Shown here: piece after piece, positions 5,564 to 8,607 of the stretch
Numbering within the stretch: the stretch's first letter is position 1
Layout of the letters: each line of letters opens with the position of its first letter
Assembly (NCBI GenBank): GCA_028290245.1
Contig: JAQGKG010000460.1
Location: 1 to 8,607, forward strand
Direction: 5' to 3'
From: Devosia sp.
GTDB taxonomy: Bacteria; Pseudomonadota; Alphaproteobacteria; Rhizobiales; Devosiaceae
Length of the DNA: 8,607 nt
Position numbers and translations under genes: made by a program
Notes under the pieces: generated by a model
The model's database searches: none
The model's input: only the letters and a program-made list of their open reading frames with translations
What the model was told of the DNA's origin: nothing

Positions 5564-7477
5564 TTAGGCAGACTTCTTGTCGTCGTCGTCCTTGACCTCT
5601 TCGAAGTCGGCGTCGACGACGTCGTCTTCGTCCTCATCGTCGGTGCCGTTGGCCTTGGCTTCGGCTTCAGCCTGCGATGCCTTGTACATGGCCTCGCCCA
5701 GCTTCATCGAGGCCTGCGCCAGCGCGTCGGTCTTTTCCTTGATGATCTCGCCATCTTCACCCTCGATCACGGCCTTGAGCTCGGTGATCGCGGTCTCGAT
5801 TGCGGCCTTGTCTTCGGCGCCAACCTTCTCGGCATATTCCTTCAGCGACTTTTCAGTCGAGTGGATCAGGCTTTCGCCCTGGTTCTTGGCTTCGACGGCT
5901 TCACGCTTCTTCTTGTCGCCTTCGGCGTTCTGCTCGGCTTCCTTGACCATCTTCTCGATGTCGGCGTCGGAGAGACCACCCGAGGCCTGGATGCGGATCT
6001 GCTGCTCCTTGCCGGTGCCCTTGTCCTTGGCCGAAACCTGCACGATGCCGTTGGCATCGATGTCGAAGGTCACTTCGATCTGCGGCACGCCGCGCGGTGC
6101 GGGCGGAATGCCGGCCAGGTCGAAATTGCCCAGCAGCTTGTTGTTGGCGGCCATTTCGCGTTCGCCTTGGAACACACGGATGGTCACGGCACTCTGGCTG
6201 TCCTCGGCGGTCGAGAACGTCTGGCTCTTCTTGGTCGGGATCGTGGTGTTGCGATCGATCAGGCGAGTGAACACGCCACCCAGCGTCTCGATGCCGAGCG
6301 ACAATGGCGTCACGTCGAGCAGCAGCACGTCCTTGACGTCGCCCTGCAGCACGCCGGCCTGGATCGCTGCGCCAAGCGCCACGACTTCGTCCGGGTTGAC
6401 GCCCTTGTGGGGCTCCTTGCCGAACAGTTGCTTGACCAGTTCCTGCACCTTGGGCATGCGGCTCATGCCACCGACCAGCACGACTTCGTCGATCTGGGCA
6501 GCGGTGATGCCGGCATCCTTCATGGCCTGCTTGCAGGGGTCCATGGTGCGCTGGATCAGGTCATCGACCAGCGATTCCAGCTTGGAGCGGCTGAGCTTGA
6601 GCGTCAGATGCTTTGGGCCCGAAGCGTCGGCGGTGATGAACGGCAGGTTGATTTCGGTCTGGGTCGAGCTCGACAGTTCGATCTTGGCCTTTTCGGCAGC
6701 TTCCTTGAGGCGCTGCAGGGCGAGCTTGTCGGTGCGCAGGTCGATGCCCTGCTCTTTCTTGAACTCGTCAGCCAGGTAATCCACCAGGCGATGGTCGAAG
6801 TCTTCGCCACCGAGGAAGGTGTCGCCATTGGTCGACTTCACTTCGAACACGCCATCGCCGATTTCGAGGATCGACACGTCGAAGGTACCGCCGCCAAGGT
6901 CATAGACCGCAATGGTGCCGGTGTTCTTCTTGTCGAGGCCGTATGCCAGAGCGGCAGCGGTTGGCTCGTTGATGATGCGCAGCACTTCAAGGCCGGCAAT
7001 CTTGCCTGCGTCCTTGGTCGCCTGGCGCTGGCTGTCGTTGAAGTATGCTGGAACGGTGATGACGGCCTGCGTGACGGTTTCGCCAAGATACGACTCAGCG
7101 GTTTCCTTCATCTTCTGCAGGATCATCGCCGAGACCTGGCTCGGAGAATACTTCTCGCCCGATGCTTCGACCCAGGCGTCGCCATTTTCGGCGGCCACGA
7201 TCTTGAACGGCACCAGGTTCTTGTCCTTGCCCACGACCTTGTCGTCATAGCGACGACCGATCAGGCGCTTGACGGCAAACAGTGTGCCTTCGGGATTGGT
7301 CACTGCCTGGCGCTTGGCCGGCTGGCCAACTAGGCGTTCGCCATCCTTGGAAAAGGCAACCATAGAGGGGGTGGTGCGCGCCCCTTCCGCGTTTTCGATG
7401 ACCTTGGGATTGGCGCCGTCCATGACTGCGACGCAGCTATTGGTGGTGCCCAGGTCGATACCGATGACTTTAGCCAT
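5564..7477 (-). CDS. dnaK: Chaperone protein DnaK (Hsp70)
   Basis: Full-length Hsp70, 637 residues, the usual size. It binds unfolded proteins in an ATP cycle driven by DnaJ and GrpE. The nucleotide-binding domain shows GIDLGTTNSCVAV (6-18), the NEPTAAALAYG segment (170-180), DLGGGTFD (193-200, with Thr198 at the autophosphorylation position), and VLVGGMSRMPKV (333-344). The interdomain linker DVLLLDVTPLSLG is at 383-395, followed by the peptide-binding domain and a helical lid ending in an acidic tail (from about 613). ATG at 7477 has GAGAGG (7491-7486) eight bases upstream. That ATG overlaps the stop of a short leader ORF (TAATG). Upstream is a sigma-32-like promoter; downstream is an intrinsic terminator, so it appears monocistronic. 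grpE is not in the window. Confidence 0.98.
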   Translation of the reverse strand: MAKVIGIDLGTTNSCVAVMDGANPKVIENAEGARTTPSMVAFSKDGERLVGQPAKRQAVTNPEGTLFAVKRLIGRRYDDKVVGKDKNLVPFKIVAAENGDAWVEASGEKYSPSQVSAMILQKMKETAESYLGETVTQAVITVPAYFNDSQRQATKDAGKIAGLEVLRIINEPTAAALAYGLDKKNTGTIAVYDLGGGTFDVSILEIGDGVFEVKSTNGDTFLGGEDFDHRLVDYLADEFKKEQGIDLRTDKLALQRLKEAAEKAKIELSSSTQTEINLPFITADASGPKHLTLKLSRSKLESLVDDLIQRTMDPCKQAMKDAGITAAQIDEVVLVGGMSRMPKVQELVKQLFGKEPHKGVNPDEVVALGAAIQAGVLQGDVKDVLLLDVTPLSLGIETLGGVFTRLIDRNTTIPTKKSQTFSTAEDSQSAVTIRVFQGEREMAANNKLLGNFDLAGIPPAPRGVPQIEVTFDIDANGIVQVSAKDKGTGKEQQIRIQASGGLSDADIEKMVKEAEQNAEGDKKKREAVEAKNQGESLIHSTEKSLKEYAEKVGAEDKAAIETAITELKAVIEGEDGEIIKEKTDALAQASMKLGEAMYKASQAEAEAKANGTDDEDEDDVVDADFEEVKDDDDKKSA

Positions 7478-7506
7478 TAAACTAGCCTCTCTTTCAGCAA
7501 ACCCAT
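7477..7506 (-). CDS. Leader mini-ORF overlapping the dnaK start
   Basis: Nine codons (MGLLKERLV) ending in TAA whose last A is the first base of the dnaK ATG. It has its own good ribosome site, GAGGGG at 7519-7514, seven bases from ATG 7506. The dnaK ribosome site GAGAGG lies inside it. The same frame is open further upstream, so a 33-residue version from ATG 7578 (about ten bases after the predicted transcription start) is also possible. Whether it is translated is inference. Confidence 0.45.
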   Translation of the reverse strand: MGLLKERLV

Positions 7507-7509
7507 TGT

Positions 7510-7556
7510 GAAACCCCTCTTGCGAGGCAGTCCCGTGGCCGCAAGGGCCGGGTTCC
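7510..7556 (-). promoter_or_regulatory. Predicted structured 5' leader of dnaK mRNA
   Basis: On the minus strand GGAACC (7556-7551) can pair with GGTTTC (7515-7510), enclosing two hairpins: GGCC/GGCC (7549-7546 with 7540-7537, loop CTTGC) and CCTC/GAGG (7527-7524 with 7519-7516, GCAA tetraloop). The 3' arms cover the ribosome site of the leader ORF. The closing stem is rich in A-U and G-U pairs, so it may melt with heat. A hand-drawn fold only. Confidence 0.38.
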
Positions 7557-7594
7557 TTTGCAACGTGAATGTGCCCATCTCTGGGCCTGCGGCG

Positions 7595-7624
7595 TATATA
7601 GGGGGGTGGCCCAAGCCCTTCAAG
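7595..7624 (-). promoter_or_regulatory. Sigma-32-type heat-shock promoter of dnaK
   Basis: On the minus strand CTTGAA (7624-7619) is followed by a C-run and TATATA (CCCCCC 7606-7601, TATATA 7600-7595), matching the heat-shock pattern CTTGAA...CCCCATNT closely at suitable spacing. A start near 7588 gives a leader of about 110 bases before dnaK. No CIRCE (HrcA) inverted repeat is seen. Confidence 0.68.
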
Positions 7625-7704
7625 CGTCGTGTCGACAGATTTGCCAGCTTCCGACGCCGGCCCGACCCGTGACGAAGCTGAAAAAACTGCCTAGAACAGC
7701 GGCC

Positions 7705-8607
7705 ATGTTCACTCCCGGCACAGTGCTGCTTCACGATACGCTCGATCCGCATGGCGAAAACCTGTGGTTCACCGCGCCAAGGCAGCAGCTTGTTGCGCGC
7801 AATGGCGCTGAAATCAAGACCGCGCTGCGCCAGCTCGAAGCGGCAAACGCCGCGGGCCTCCATGCAGCCGGCTATCTGGCCTATGAGGCCGGCTTTGCCT
7901 TCGAGGAACGACTGGTCCCCTATCTCCCCGATGACGCGCCGCTGCTCTGGCTTGGGATCTACGATGCCCCGGAACGCCTGACAGCCGCCGAGGTCGATCA
8001 GCGTCTTTCTGCCATCGCCGGAGATGCCACGGGAGTCGCGCTTGATATCACCCCGCGTTGGGACGAGACGCGCTACGCGACGGCCTTCGATCGCGTGAAA
8101 GCCCTGATCGCATCTGGCGATACCTATCAGGTCAATCTCACCCTCAAGGCCGACTTCCGCCTCGAGGGCGATCCCGTTGCCCTCTATCGGGAACTAGTCC
8201 GTAAACAAGCTGTGGCCTATGGCGCGCTGATCAACACCGGCGAGCACTGGATCCTCTCCCGGTCGCCCGAACTCTTCGTCTCCAGCCGCGATGGCGCCCT
8301 CTCTGCTCGCCCGATGAAGGGCACGCTGAAACGCGGTCGCACCGTCGCCGAAGACGAAGCAGGACGCCTCGCGCTCGCCGCCGACGAAAAAAATCGCGCC
8401 GAAAACCTGATGATCGTCGACCTGCTGCGCAACGATCTGGGCCGCATCGCCGAAATCGGCTCGGTCAAGGTCACCGACCTGTTCACGGTCGAGACCTACA
8501 CGACCCTCCACACCATGACTTCGGGCATCACTGCCCAACGCCGCCCAGACGTCACCACCACCGATGTGCTGACCAATCTCTTCCCCTGCGGCTCGATCAC
8601 CGGCGCC
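7705..8607 (+). CDS. pabB: Aminodeoxychorismate synthase component I (PabB), partial
   Basis: 301 codons are visible and the frame is open to the right edge. It belongs to the chorismate-binding family: with an amidotransferase partner (PabA) it makes aminodeoxychorismate for p-aminobenzoate and folate. Motifs: AGYLAYEAGFAFEERL (55-70), SGDTYQVNLTLKA (137-149), SRSPELFV (185-192), RPMKGTLKRG (202-211, Lys205 at the position of the PabB catalytic Lys), AENLMIVDLLRNDLGRI (232-248) and LFPCGSITGA (292-301). The Lys in the KGT motif separates it from anthranilate synthases. The N-terminal part is shorter than in E. coli PabB, as in PabB-PabC fusions; whether a lyase domain follows cannot be seen. 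ATG 7705 has a poor ribosome site; an in-frame GTG at 7669 has none better. Divergent from dnaK. Confidence 0.88.
   Translation, partial: MFTPGTVLLHDTLDPHGENLWFTAPRQQLVARNGAEIKTALRQLEAANAAGLHAAGYLAYEAGFAFEERLVPYLPDDAPLLWLGIYDAPERLTAAEVDQRLSAIAGDATGVALDITPRWDETRYATAFDRVKALIASGDTYQVNLTLKADFRLEGDPVALYRELVRKQAVAYGALINTGEHWILSRSPELFVSSRDGALSARPMKGTLKRGRTVAEDEAGRLALAADEKNRAENLMIVDLLRNDLGRIAEIGSVKVTDLFTVETYTTLHTMTSGITAQRRPDVTTTDVLTNLFPCGSITGA

Noticed and set aside
5861..7333. 490-residue plus-strand open frame antisense to dnaK, and a 400-residue one at 5577-6779
   Set aside because: Long antisense frames opposite dnaK are a familiar by-product of its codon bias. The translations are low-complexity, lack recognisable domains, and dnaK itself is unambiguous.
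7478..7704. CIRCE element for HrcA control of dnaK
   Set aside because: No TTAGCACTC-N9-GAGTGCTAA or close variant is present upstream of dnaK; the promoter fits sigma-32 instead.
7477..7863. 128-residue minus-strand frame reaching the dnaK start
   Set aside because: Most of it lies antisense to pabB and upstream of the predicted dnaK transcription start. Only its last 9 to 33 codons are kept, as the leader ORF.
1..8607. Defence system, prophage or integrated mobile island
   Set aside because: Genes are mostly housekeeping with uniform character; no integrase, transposase, nuclease, reverse transcriptase or CRISPR repeat was found.

Overview
The window looks like a chromosomal segment of a GC-rich alphaproteobacterium. 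The supports are the DnaK and DnaJ sequences, a sigma-32-like heat-shock promoter of alphaproteobacterial type, and the neighbourhood of pyrF, an FMN reductase and a histidine phosphatase. The flavour is Hyphomicrobiales, perhaps Devosia-like, but genus is only a guess. No prophage, insertion sequence, CRISPR array, tRNA or rRNA is visible.

Layout, right to left, because almost everything is on the minus strand. A pabB-type gene (7705 to the right edge, plus strand, cut off) diverges from dnaK (7477-5564). dnaK has a sigma-32-like promoter near 7595-7624, a structured leader with a short upstream ORF whose stop overlaps the dnaK ATG (TAATG), and its own terminator. Then come a conserved-looking gene of unknown function (5436-4975) with its own terminator, an alpha/beta-hydrolase (4684-3614) that has lost its nucleophile Ser and catalytic His, and dnaJ (3428-2286, best start TTG). 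A GT8 glycosyltransferase (2189-1332, GTG start) follows. Last is a close-packed set: FMN reductase (1262-717), histidine phosphatase (711-106) and the first 11 codons of what is probably pyrF (33 to the left edge).

The most unusual item is a previously unflagged repeat. Two structured elements, one at 2216-2290 (minus strand, overlapping the dnaJ stop codon) and one at 4785-4870 (plus strand), share an inner A4TC/GAT4 hairpin with a CCAGTGG apex, an outer stem made of different but self-complementary bases, and a conserved tail. They lie in inverted orientation around the dnaJ plus pseudo-hydrolase segment, with hairpins facing inward and tails outward. The pattern, same fold with compensatory stem changes, suggests a dispersed palindromic element or RNA family.

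Functionally, DnaK and its co-chaperone DnaJ are the heat-shock core. They are transcriptionally uncoupled here by a terminator and about 2.1 kb of inserted genes. The remaining genes serve pyrimidine synthesis, folate precursor synthesis, flavin/quinone redox chemistry and surface glycan synthesis.
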